A stretch of 64,000 nt of DNA from Cryptomeria japonica (taxonomy: Eukaryota; Streptophyta; Pinopsida; Cupressales; Cupressaceae), in assembly GCF_030272615.1 (NCBI RefSeq), contig NC_081414.1, positions 237,076,233 to 237,140,232 on the forward strand. Direction: 5' to 3'. The position numbers were made by a program, and so were the translations under genes. Positions 33,337 to 44,463 of the stretch are shown here, in pieces; position 1 is the first letter of the stretch; each line of letters starts with the position of its first letter. The notes under the pieces are model-generated. The model worked only from the letters and a program-made list of their open reading frames with translations. It ran no database searches and had not been told where the DNA came from.

Positions 33337-33760
33337 AGCTTTCCATTAAAGTTTCAAAAACATTTGATTTTTGCTTTAGGAAATATACCCATGTTTTTCT
33401 AGTTGAGTCATCAATAAAAATAACATAATAACAAGAGCCACCAAGAGATGATACCTGAGTTGGTCCCCATACATCTGAATGCACAAGCTCTAACTTCTCA
33501 CTCTTCTTCTCTTTCCCAACCTTGAGAAATCTGATTTTTTTCTGTTTGCCATAAACACAATTTTCACAGAACTCTAAATCAATCTTCTTTAGTCCTGGCA
33601 ATAGATTTTTGGAGTGAAGGATTTTCATCCCTTTCTCACTCATGTGCCCAAGCCTGTGGTGCCACATTGTCAAATCTGTTCTTGCAACATCTATTGTTGT
33701 TGTCCCTACAGTAACTTTATTTGTAGCAGCTAAGGTAGAGTAAGTGTTACCAGTACACAA
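33329..33760 (-). pseudogene. Copia pol: integrase zinc-binding domain and start of the core
   Basis: 143 codons. MWHHRLGHMSEKGMKIL with CENCVYGKQ forms the HHCC zinc-binding domain; LVHSDVWGPTQVSSLGG carries the first catalytic aspartate. The frame breaks at about 33330 and resumes one register away in the next ORF. Confidence 0.85.
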
Positions 33761-33913
33761 ATATAATGTGCCTACCTTCGCACCTTTAGCTACTACTAAT
33801 GATCCTTTACCGACCTTCCAGATACTGTTTGAGAAGGTAACTATGCAACCTTCACTACCTAGTTGCCCTGCAGAAATTAAATTTCTTCTTAAGTTAGGAA
33901 CATGTCTTACCTC

Positions 33914-34300
33914 CTACAGAAACCAGTCATTACCATTTTGCAACTTGATCTTTATCTTTCCTTTTCCAATAATTTGGCAGGGCTCATCATCACCCAAATA
34001 TACCTGTCCAAAATCACCTTGAACATAATCTAGAAAATATTTTCTATGGGGTGTAGCATGAAATGAAGCCCCAAAATCTATTACCCAGGAATTATTAACA
34101 TTATCCAAACATAAGATTAAAGCCTCTTGTAAAGTATTACTTGCAATATTAGCTTCCTTACTATCATTTTCATTTTTGTCTCCTTCTTTGTTTTTCTGAG
34201 ACCAACAGTCTTTCTTTGATGACCAGGCTTTCCGTAGTACCAGCAATCTTTCTTTCCTCTAGATTGAGAGCATCCTTTCTTTGACTTCCCTCATGACTTC
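33914..34300 (-). pseudogene. Copia gag zinc knuckle and protease
   Basis: The frame at 33914-34246 reads WVIDFGASFHATPHRKYFLD, the Copia aspartic protease start, but the active-site triad position has DFG in place of the usual D-S/T-G. Upstream a CWYYGKPGH piece in another frame and KKDCWSQKN in this frame are parts of the CCHC knuckle split by a frameshift. Confidence 0.8.
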
Positions 34301-34959
34301 TCATTCCAAGGGCGTTTTCCTCTTTCCTTTGATCTTCCTCTGTTCTCCACATTCAAAACACTACCCGATGATGTTGGAGTCTCACCTGTTCTTTTCCTTC
34401 GCATTTCCTCGCTTAGGATAACACCAACAATATCATCAAATACCAAAGTATTTTTACCAGAGACAGAGTTACTTATAGCCATAACCAAGCTATTCCAGCT
34501 TTCTGGAAAAGAACATAAAATCAAGAGAGCCCTAACCTCTTTTGCAAAGGTAATTTTTACCGAAGACAATTGACTGGTAATTGTATTAAATTCATTTAAG
34601 TGCTCCACTACAGATTCTCCCTCACTCATTTTCAAATTAAACAAACGCTTCATAAGAAATACCTTATTCGAAGCCGAGGGTTTCTCATACAACTTAGCCA
34701 ATGTCACCATCAAATCTACAGCCGTTTTTGCTTCTGTTATATTGAAAGCTACAGACGGTGCAAGGCACAATCGAATGGATCCCAATGCCTTTCTATCTAA
34801 AATGTCCCATTCTTCATCTGACATTGTGGTCGCTTTCTTTGCCTTTCCTTCTAATGGCCGCCACAAATCCTTTTGATATAGGTAATCCTCCATCTGCATT
34901 TTCAATAACTAATAATTCAAGATGTTAAACTTTTTGACCTTGAATTTGGAATCCTCCAT
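34291..34959 (-). pseudogene. Copia gag
   Basis: Starts MEDSKFKVKKFNILNY at 34959, the usual N terminus of this Copia group. A TAG stop at 34909-34911 is codon 17. The same frame then stays open for 204 codons: WRPLEGKAKK, RKALGSIRLCLAPSV, EKPSASNKVFLMKRLFNLKM, ILCSFPESWNSLVMAI, all typical of the UBN2-type gag. The single early stop would prevent normal translation. Confidence 0.85.
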
Positions 34960-35006
34960 TGCTCCCACTCAAATTTGAAAGTCCTGCCAATTTACAAAAA
35001 ACCTCA

Positions 35007-35017
35007 CTCTGATACCA
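35007..35017 (-). other. Primer-binding site, initiator methionine tRNA type
   Basis: TGGTATCAGAG on the minus strand, two bases after the 5' LTR. This is the standard primer site of plant Copia elements. Confidence 0.9.
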
Positions 35018-35019
35018 AT

Positions 35020-35315
35020 TGTTAGGGTTTAAAGTAGATCCGAAGCAAATATGAACTAACAATTATATGCAGATTTAAATACAAAAGATAAAGAAATAAA
35101 ATAGGACATAGATAACACAAAGATTTAACGTGGTTCACCCAAAATGGGTTACATCCACCATACACAGCCGTCCAATCTTTCTTATTATCCAGCAAAAATA
35201 GTACATCAACATTACCATGCCTTAAGCATCCCAACTGCTTATAACATGCATTTTTAGGGCAACAAACAAAGTCGGCCTTTTTAGGGTTTTATTACAATGT
35301 CGGTTTTCATCAACA
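35020..35315 (-). repeat. 5' LTR of the Copia element
   Basis: On the minus strand it runs from TGTTGATGAAAACCGAC to CTTTAAACCCTAACA. The inner end is fixed by the primer-binding site; the outer end is a best guess. Confidence 0.75.
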
Positions 35316-37130
35316 AAAATGACAAAAAAAATTTTTTGCTGAGTGTATAGTACTTTGTTGATCAGTCACCACATTTCAACATTTGGAAGCTGCATTACAT
35401 GTGTGGGGAAAACAAGAGCATTAACTTGCAATTATGGGGAACAAACATGCAACTTCATATGTGTAATGGGTAACTACAAGTTTGCACTTGTAATTGGACC
35501 TTTGAAACTCATTTTCAAGTGTTTTTTGAGTGCATTTTGGACCAATTTTGGGATCTAGATGGTTGACTACAAGTAGACTTTAAATGGGGAAAATGAATGA
35601 AGGTGTGAAATGAGTGGATGTAATTGCAGGAAAGGTACGTACGGATGATGGCAATGAATATGGATGAAAATGGAAGGATTTTGAGAATGTCGTCTTCAAG
35701 AAAATGGGAAGAACTTTCCACATGTAATCCGGTTCTAAAAACTTGATTTTGAAAGGATGGGTTTTTTTCATCTTTGCAACTTGAAATTTCAACAAAAGAT
35801 GGTTAAATTCTTATAACCATAAGGGAAGAACAATTATTTTCATCCAAATTTTAATAGAGATTTAAAATCCCAAATACAAGTAAAGAGGGAAAATGGAGAA
35901 GAACAATGCAATTCACAAATTGCTATCAAAGGGAAAAATCTCTCTCACAAAACCGATTTTTGGGGGCAAAACCAACATATACACAAATTTAAAACTAGAA
36001 AGGAAAAACAAGAAGACAAGAAAACAAGAAAATGAAACAAGAAAAGAAAAGAAATCATACCTTGCTTCAAACTAAAATGCCTCTTCAAAAAGATAATCAA
36101 TCTTTGAAAGAAGGGAGGAAAACTCTTAAATAGAGATTAACCGTATTCCAAAACCCTAGCCACGTTTTTACCAAAACACCTTCCAAAAGCATGAAGAATC
36201 GGTCAAATAATAACTTCACTCTCCATTCCTAGATGAAAGAAGCCAAAATGAGTTAGGAGAGGTATGATTCATGGCATTTCAAGAAGTAAAACATGAAATT
36301 TTCAAAAACATTTTTTTGCTGTTAAAACGCCTTCAAACCAGCAAACAAATCCACCAAATGGCATGAGAAGAGTTTCAAAATGCATGGAAATAGTAAGGAA
36401 ACCTAAATGCTTTTCTCCTTCCAATATTTCTCCACAAAAATCGGTGAAAATTGTCAACAAAATCCTCCAATATTGTTGGTTGGGTTTTTGGGAAAGAACA
36501 AGAAGTTTCATTTTACATGTAATAGTGAAAATCGGGTTTTAATTCCCATATTACAAGTTTAAAGTGTTACTTTTCTCTCAACAAGGCAAAATCGGGTTTT
36601 ATAAATCCAATTGCAATTTTAAAATTCCTCAATTTACACTTTATGGAGAAAATAGGGTTTTTTGGGCACAATTGCAAGTTTAAAATTGTCAGTTTATTCC
36701 AGTTCTAAGCAAAATCAGGTTTTGGAGAGAGATATGCAAGTTATAAATAACTTGTAAAGGGAAAATAAAATCCCCACAACAAGTTTTAATAACTTAATCC
36801 ATGTAATAGGGGTTTAAAATACCTATTACAAGCAAAAGACATTAAAATAGGGGTTTTAGAAAAGAATTACAAGTGACTTTTAAATATGTAATTTAAAATT
36901 AACTTGTAACTTATCCAAAAGACATCAAGGGAGAAATAAAAAGTAAGTTACAAGTTCTTTTTTAAATAAAGTGCACTTGTATTTAGCCAAAAATTTCCCT
37001 ACAAAGACTAAAACAAAGAAAATCATTAAAACTTGCAATTCAAGGAAAATTTCCCACTTGTAGTCAGAGAGAAAAAAACCCGAAATTGAAGGAAAGACAT
37101 AGCAAACCAACCCAGAATGCAATGAAATTT
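35316..37130. other. Non-coding region rich in ACTTGTAA / TTACAAGT motifs
   Basis: No protein is recognisable. Many copies of ACTTGTAA, TTACAAGT and TTGCAAGTT are scattered over 1.7 kb, as at 30620-30720, so this is probably the continuation of the S repeat interrupted by the Copia insertion. Confidence 0.45.
36526..36770 (+). repeat. Four imperfect tandem copies of a 61-bp unit
   Basis: Units starting near 36526, 36587, 36648 and 36710 each open with AAAATCGGGTTTT or a close variant and carry a TTRCAAGTTTAAA-like phrase about 25-30 bases later. Confidence 0.7.
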
Positions 37131-39697
37131 GAAACGTGGTTAGAGGATGGACTCAAGATTAAGCTAGTCTAAGGGAGAATAAAAATTATTCCTCGGGAAG
37201 TGCGCCATAGAGTAAAATCTTCAACCTATAGTGACTGTTCTAAAACCTGAAATTGCACAGAAAGCTAGGAAAAGGAAGACCAAAACTCACCAAAAATTGG
37301 ACAATGATGGAAAAGACACCCGCAATGATTTGACACTATCAAATGTGAGTTTTGTACCTCGTAAAATGTACCTTGGAGACAAAAATGGCACTTTTTAGAA
37401 ATTTTTTTTTAGGGGTTGTCACATTTTTTAGAATCCAAAAATGAGGACAACACACTAAAGATCCTTGGCATCGTATATGACTAGCTATGTGATTTATTCT
37501 AACTTTGAAAGCATCTTGGATAGAGCCTCGCTGCCAGCAAGATTTAAAGTCTCCGATGAGGTTATACACTATAATCTCTCGAATATTGCTCCATTGCTTG
37601 CAGACGTCCATAGCCTTGATGGAGTTATTTACATGTTCCCATAGTCAAAAATTTGGTCGCACTTGTATGCATGACATTTTAGTTATATATCATTGCTCTT
37701 TTGCCTTGGGATGAATATTGTCATAGCATGTTTTCTTTTTTCTTTTCTTGCCTTGACTTGTAAGTAATGAAACCTACTTGGGTATGACAATTACAACGAC
37801 ACTGAAGCAGAATATTAGATTTTTCACTAGTCATGTGATCAACTAGGTGTCTATAATGAATTAGAGATTTTGTTAATGTGTGAGATATAGGAATTGATAG
37901 ATTTTGGGTCAACAAGGCACAAATAGTGAAATCTCTACCCAACCATAGGCAAAGCATCGTCACAGAGTGATGTTGAGAATGAATAACCTCAGGATCTCAA
38001 AAACTTCATGTCTAATTATCTAAGAAAGGAAATGGCCTTTGTTTCTATTGGATGCAAACAGATGATAAATTTGGATAGTTACCTTGTTTTATTGATTTAA
38101 CTACATGAAAAAGCAATAAATGAAATGCAGCTATATATTGTTAAATGATTAATATGCGATGCAATGTCGTAAGGAAATATGCAAATGCAATGATGAATTT
38201 AAAATGAACTCGTCCCTTATATGTAATATCTTTTTAGGTGCATACTGTTAGCCCCATATAGAGAGAAATTTAAAAATTCAGAATTTGGGTATACTCTGTG
38301 TCAATCCTTGTTGGTGAACATTTTATCTATTAAGAATGAGTATTGAACCCCTTCGAAGTAAGTTCAAAGAGGTTCAAAGATGTTCAAAGGTTTATTTCAA
38401 AGGTTCAGTTCAAAGATTAACTTCAACAAGGTACAATTGGTTCAGGCAGACTCATATCTACAAATTGTGGCCATTCATGTGAAGATCTTTTGTTACAACA
38501 TGTGAAGAAACGTTGCATTTCCACATCCTTTTATAAGAGGAAATGAGAAATTATTGTACTCTTCAATGAGGAAATTAAAGTAATATGGTTTCAATTCTGA
38601 ATGAATAATTGTTAATGGAAACCATTGAAGAACACTTGATAAATGTTGGAGTTTGGACAACAAGTTTGATTGTTTTGACAGTTATATATACCTCCACTCA
38701 GACATCAATATCTTTTGCCTCGGACATAATTTTCTTGATCTCTCTAGTCAAGTTGTGCTAAATTAGGAATGAAACAACATATCCAAAAATTGGCAAGATC
38801 CAACGGTGGGGTAAAAAGTTATGCCCTCTGCAATGAGACCCAATTTGACTGTCATAAAAACATCCGCCTAGCATCAAATTTTTATTATTATTTTGGACTA
38901 ATATTTTCATATCCCACCTGTCCAAATATGCCAAAATGACATTTATAAACTATTGAATGTAAAGTTTATAAAGACTTGATTTTATAAAGAGGATGGGTGG
39001 AGAAAGTAAAAAGGAAAGGTAAAGTAAAAAAAGGTGGAACTGGTTACATTTCAAGAATCGGTTGTAGAAGAAACATAGATTATGACAAAATGATTTATGG
39101 GATGAAATTTTGTAAAAATAAGGAGCAGACTATTTTACTTGTTAATTTCAGTGAAATACTCCATCTTTGAATGGAATGGAATGTCTGATACAGCTTTTGA
39201 AACCTGTGAGTTTGAATATATAAAAGATTTCTGTTGGGATATTTATATGTTCATGTATTGGATTCCTTTCTCTGATTTTTATCTAATATCAAGTCTGTGA
39301 ATCATCTGGTGAATGAAATTAGCTGAAAGCATTTGAATATTTTGATTCCCCTTGTCCTGTGAGGCATGAGCGAGTATCAATCAGAGTTCAAATATTTTGA
39401 TAACTTTATATAGGTTAATCGTAATTTGAAGTTTAATGTTTTGTTATGCATTCCGATAATCGTTGTGAGGTGTTCATTTTGTGTTGACAAGTGAATGTTA
39501 AAGCCTTTCTTTGCTTTCTGGTTAAAAGTGAATTATATGATAAAATTTGGTCAAAATTCATTAAATATCATATGGGGAGCTGTACCCTTATGCAGAGGGT
39601 AAATTACCATTATTTACCCAACTGTTGGTTTTCATTGGTTTCCTACTGGGCGAACATGAGTATTTGTTAATAAATTTTGGAAAATCCAATCTGTTAA
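37131..39697. other. Unassigned non-coding region
   Basis: No recognisable protein. LTR-like hints: TGTTAGCCCC at 38249, a TATA-like CCTTTTATAAGAGG near 38530 and a second near 39220. Five TTCAAAG repeats lie at 38350-38425. It follows the end of the Tat-like pol and may be its 3' non-coding part with another LTR inserted. I cannot place boundaries. Confidence 0.35.
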
Positions 39698-41405
39698 CTA
39701 ACACATACTATTCATGGGATTGTGGAGTGGATCTCCTTCCATGGTGGATAAACCGTAAGCGCTATTGCCGACAACTCTTGTGATGATGAACGGTCCCAAC
39801 CAGTTAGGTTCGAACTTACCTAGTTGTTCTCACTCTTCTAAGTTTCTCTTATTTTCTTTAAGAACAAGATCTCCCACTTCAAAACAACGTGGTCTTACTC
39901 TTTTGTTGTAGCTTCTTCTCATTCAGTTTTGATAACCTTGTAGGTGATTTAGATCAATTTGTCTCTTTTCATCTAATAATTCCAAGTCTTGCAATCTTGA
40001 CATTCTGTAATCTTCCTCGGATATGATGTTCTTTAGAGATACTCTAAGTGATGTCAATTCTACCTCTATAGGTAAAATGAATTATGCACCATATAGTAAT
40101 GAATATGGTGTAACTCCTATTGTAGTTTGTACACTAGTTTTGTAGGCCTAAAGAGTAGGATTGAGCTGAATGTGCCAATCACGATCCATTTCACTGATAA
40201 ATTTCTTCAAAAATTTTAAGATTGTTTTATTTGTTGCCTTTGCTTGTCCATTTCTTTGCGGATAATATGGAGTTGCAAATCGCTACTGAATGAGAAACTA
40301 CTCACAAAATTCACTTACTTCTTGGTTCTTGAATGGTCTTCCATTATCTATTACAATGCATATTGGGACTCCATATCTGCATATAATGTAGTTTAGAATG
40401 AACTTTTCTATTTGTTTTCCCGTAGTGTAGGTCATAGGGATTGCCTCAACCCACTTTGTAAAATATTTTGTAGTAGTAATAATGAAGTTATGTCCATTAG
40501 ATGAGTAAGGGTTGATTTTTCCTACTAAATCAAGTCCCCACTGTGAGAATGACCATGGTGATGTGATAGGTTGAAGGTCCTGTGCGGTTGCGTGAATCAG
40601 ATCTCCGTGAATATAACATTGTCTGCATTTATGTACATATTTGTAGGCATCCTTCTCCATTGTTGGCCAGTAGTTTCCGATTCTCAATAGTTTCTTGACT
40701 AAATTTGGGACACTGACGTGTGCACCACAAATTCTATTGTGAACTTCCTTTAGGGCTTGTTGTGCTTCTTCATAATTAAGACATCTAAGCAAGGTGGTAT
40801 CCAAGATTCTTCTATACAATGTGTCTGCAATAATTGTGTATCTAGATGCCTGTCGTATGAGGCTCTTTCTCTGATTTGATGAAAGATCCAAAGACATATA
40901 TTGATCATGTAGATATGAGTAAACTTCTTGATACTAGAGGCAGATTCAGGTCCACCTATTGCACATGTGTACTCTGAATTAGGTATTTCATATGACGAAA
41001 CCATTAATTGTTCTACCATGAACTCAAACTGAGTTCCATTGTTGGGCATATCAAGGAGAGATTCCACAGTTGCCATTGCATCAACAATTCTGTTATGTAC
41101 TCTGGGGATTTGCTCAAAATAGATGTTGGAGAAATGTTGTTTGAGTTCTTCAACCAATTGCTTGTATGGCATGATATTTTCATCCTTGTTGTCATAATCA
41201 TCATTCACTTGGTTGATGATGATCTGAGAATAACCATAAACTTATAGTTCTTTGATCTTCCATTACATGAGAGTCTGAAGTCCTACTACAAGTGCTTCAT
41301 ATTCAACTATGTTATTAGTGCATGGGAAACTTATTCTGAAAGACTTGAGAGTACAATCACTTTGAGGGGTGATAAATAGGATTCTCGCTCTTGCTCCATG
41401 ATTGG
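39698..41405 (-). pseudogene. Tat-like Gypsy pol, second part: end of RNase H and integrase
   Basis: Continues the frame broken by the chromovirus insertion at 41406. RNase H sequence (RILFITPQ, NIVEYEALVVGLQTL, NDDYDNKDE, HNRIVDAMATVESLLDMP) is followed by an integrase: zinc-binding H-H-C-C (ICGAHVSVPNLVKKLLR, YVHKCRQCY), core with WSFSQWGLDLVGKINPYSSN and VIDNGRPFKN for the two aspartates, and GQAKATNKT where the catalytic glutamate is normally found, here lysine. The C-terminal part ends GLSTMEGDPLHNPMNSM and a stop at 39698. Several in-frame stops occur (for example at about 40295). It cuts and joins element DNA to the genome in living relatives. Confidence 0.85.
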
Positions 41406-43139
41406 TGATAGGGAGGTTACCTAGTTTGCCATCAATTAGGTTTCTTTGATGGTTTGCTTCTATCCCTTTCCGGGTTCCAAGTCTACCCCTCTAGACTTCT
41501 AAGGGATTCCCTACCATTTGTTTGCTTATCTCACCTTCTTCAAGCTCACAAAGTAATCTTGTTCACTAATCCTTGCAAGGTGAAGGACACACACATTCTT
41601 CCTCTCTTTGTAAAACCACCCATCTTGTTTGGTTTAGCAAACTTTCCCCCTTTGGTTACACAATGTCTCGATTTCAAGCTTGTAGCCTTTTGGATCATCT
41701 TCCAGTTCTTAGTAGATTCCTTCCCCCTGCAAGTTATCTCCTTCAAGTTACTGACACCTAGTCGGACTATCACCAAGCTTTCCTAGGGCCAGTTTGCAAG
41801 AATAGCTAATTCCATCTCCTGGTCTCTTACCAATAAAACCCTACTATACATAATTGGCTCTACTTGACAATCTCCAATGATCATGTGGAGTCTCAAGTTA
41901 GAGCCATGCGATTATTGCAAACAAAGAACAAAAACTGAAAAGGAAATCTTTATTTACAGATTCCGAGCTTATGCACGAGTTCAAGCCAACAACTCATAGA
42001 ATAGAGAAAATAAACTTTACATTAACAACATACGGGAACTTTAGAGATTTTTAGCATATTATTGCAAATCATGAACATAGAGTAAACTCTGATTGGAAAC
42101 CAGAAAATGGACCTCTAATGCATTTCAGAAAAACAAACAATCATGTTCTCTAAGGCAATTAACAATCAATGACTCAACAATTAACCTCTTACAGATGCCC
42201 GTTGGGTCTTTTATACATTTTCTCTTCTGTTATGAACTTCTCCTATTGGATGAGATAATTATTGTTACCAACGGTTTCCATTTGCAACTATATCACAGGT
42301 TCCATCGGAACATCAGGGTAACATCCAAACAAGGTTACCGATGTTCGATGACAACCTCTAACTTGTCGCACTTCCTATCAGGTCTTTGATAGAACACCAA
42401 AACGGGCTACTGATGACTGATGTCTTCACACTTCTGCTTCGCACTTTCCATCCGGTTATCGGTGTAACATTAGAACAATTACCAATATCCGATGGCAACA
42501 CACACCACTTTGCACTTTTCTATCGAGCATCGGGATAGCAAGAAATCCCTTTGTCCGATGGCCGATGCTTTCCTCCACTTCCTGGGCATTTCCATCGGGT
42601 CTCCTCCAAACATGTTAGCCCAATGGCCGATGCCATCTTCCTCCACTTGTGCTTTGTCATCGGGTCGTCGGTGTAACACTAAAGTGTTCCTTCCGATAGC
42701 CGATGACTTACTTCGGTCCATCCACTTTTCTATCGGGCGATGGAATAGGTGAGAACCTTGCTTGTCGATACTTGATACAATCGCTCCACGCCTATGCTTC
42801 CTCATTGGGTCATCAAGGTAGCTTAAAACTACTTGCCTTGATAACCACAAACAATACTCTGAAGCACTCCGCTCCTAATGCTTTCTCATTGGGTCATTGG
42901 GGTAACATGAAACCGCGTCCTCTAATATCCGATGACTCCACTCCATACTCTAGCAACCTCATCGGGGTAAGTCTTGCCGATCAGGGTAGGTCTTGCCGAT
43001 AAGGAAAATCTCAAAAACTACCATAAACAACCAAACAAATGGACTTAGAGATAGTCCTTATGTATGTACATGACCACTGGAAGGTCTCAAAAGACAAAAC
43101 TGGTTAAGGGCATTCCAACCCTTAGGTGCTTCTGCACCA
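41406..43139 (-). repeat. 3' LTR of the chromovirus
   Basis: 1734 bp, TGGTGCAG to CCTATCA on the minus strand. The U3 half (about 42290-43000) carries about ten spaced copies of a CATCGGGTNATCGGGGTAA-like module, many followed by CCGATGNCCGATG. Confidence 0.9.
42290..43000 (-). promoter_or_regulatory. U3 module repeats (CCGATG / CATCGGG)
   Basis: Modules near 42303, 42378, 42460, 42519, 42593, 42656, 42732, 42803, 42887 and 42957, spaced 60-85 bases. They lie upstream of where transcription of a minus-strand LTR would start, so an enhancer role is plausible but inferred. The other LTR has the same set at about 48725-49410. Confidence 0.55.
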
Positions 43140-43154
43140 TACTCCCCCAAAAAT
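43140..43154 (-). other. Polypurine tract of the chromovirus
   Basis: ATTTTTGGGGGAGTA on the minus strand, directly before the TGGTGCAG start of the 3' LTR. Confidence 0.75.
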
Positions 43155-43189
43155 AAAGAAGTCAAGTGACTGCGTGCGACAGCAAGGAA

Positions 43190-43377
43190 AGATCAATTCC
43201 CAACTTAACAAAGTCTGATTGAGGGACCTAGATCGCTTCAGAATCAGGTTTATGCTTCCACTTGACCAAATGTTCCATGTAGATCTGTTGTCTAGTCTTC
43301 TTGAGAACACGGGAATCCAACACTTTCTCAGCTTGAGGCATGGAAGGAGAAAGTAATGGCAGGTTGGCAAGTGACTA
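43190..43377 (-). pseudogene. Chromodomain remnant at the end of chromovirus pol
   Basis: In the same frame as the upstream integrase end, two adjacent stops (TAA TAG, about 43376-43381) are followed by AEKVLDSRVLKKTRQQIYME and HLVKWKHKPDSEAI, then another stop and VPQSDF. The pattern ILDxR, TR, Y, LVKWK and the EAxW position (its tryptophan now a stop) is that of chromodomains that guide chromovirus integration to chromatin. Confidence 0.7.
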
Positions 43378-44463
43378 TTAAGCATCTGAAACTTGCGCAT
43401 CCTCCTTAGGAAGTTTTCCCTTGTAGGAAACCAAGTCTACAACATTAAAAATGGGAGACAAAGCAATATCCGATGGCAAATCAATCTTATAGGCATTAGA
43501 GCCATACTTGGCTAAAACTTTACATTGGCCTATTCTCCTCATTTTTAGCTTGCTGGGAACCCCTTTCTGAAGTCGAGCCTTGTTCAAATGTACCATCACC
43601 AGATCTCCAACTGAAAATTGCACATCTCTTCGTGTGGCATCAACTCTGGCTTTAACTTGTTGTGAAGAATCTTGGAGAGCTTGCCTGATTTGGTCATGAA
43701 CCTCCTTCATAGATTGAGCGATAGATTACCAAGATCTCGTAATTCCATAACACCTCATGGGCATACCATACACTATCTCAAAAGGACTCTTCCTAGTAGA
43801 CCTGTTAACACTGTCATTGTACACAAAGTCTGCCTAGTGAAGAACCTAATCCCAACTCTGTCCATATTCTTTTGTCAAGCACCTTAAAAGGTTTCCAAGT
43901 TTCCAATTGACTACCTTTGTTTGACCATCCGTTTTGGGATGATAGGTTGAACCAAAAGACAAATTAGTTCCCAGTCTTTTCCAAAGAGTTTTCCAAAAAT
44001 GTCCAAGGAATTTGACATCTCTATCTGAAACAATACTAACCGACAAACCATGGATTCTAATAACCTCTTTGAAAAACAAGTGGGCAATGTGACTAGCATC
44101 ATGAGTAGTTTTATAAGGAACAAAATGTGCCATTTTACTGAATCTATCAACAACAACAAAAATGCTATCACAACCAAGCTTTGTTTTGGGTAATCCAACC
44201 ACAAAATCCATACTTACACATTCCCATGGCCTTCTAGGAATAGGCAATGGCTGATAAAGACTAGCATTAATAGTTATACCTTTAGCTTTCTGACAAACCA
44301 TACACTTCTCAACATACCTTCTGATATCCCTCTGCATTCTGGGCCAATAGTAGAACCTTTGAACAAGTTCCAATGTCTTATTAAGGCCAAAATGACCACT
44401 CAAACATCCATTGTATTTTTATTGGATCAAATTTTCCCTTATCGATCCTTTGGGAACATACAA
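43378..44463 (-). pseudogene. Chromovirus integrase with GPY/F-type C terminus
   Basis: Zinc-binding part LSGHFGLNKTLELVQRFYYW with CMVCQKAKG; core WECVSMDFVVGLPKTKLGCD and VSIVSDRDVKFLG for the two aspartates; the third catalytic position reads DGQTKVVN, lysine in place of glutamate. The C-terminal part at 43378-43710 (FSVGDLVMVHLNKARL, RRIGQCKVLAKYGSNAYKID) is the GPY/F-type module. Stops near 43720 and 43845 and after the zinc-binding start break the frame. Confidence 0.85.

Larger units (their letters stand above)
31170..35315 (-). mobile_element. Ty1/Copia retrotransposon, 3' end deleted
   Basis: A 4.1-kb minus-strand element. 5' LTR at 35020-35315, primer-binding site TGGTATCAGAG at 35007-35017, gag, protease, integrase, reverse transcriptase and RNase H in Copia order, then only the last 134 bases of the 3' LTR (31170-31303). 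The matching 134 bases of the two LTRs differ at about six positions. The right outer boundary (CATCAACA at 35308-35315) is judged from sequence alone, and I see no clear target duplication. Confidence 0.85.

Noticed and set aside
37339-37714. Overlapping ORFs of 69-90 codons on both strands
   Set aside because: Neither matches a known retroelement or host protein, and both strands are equally open, so coding is not supported.
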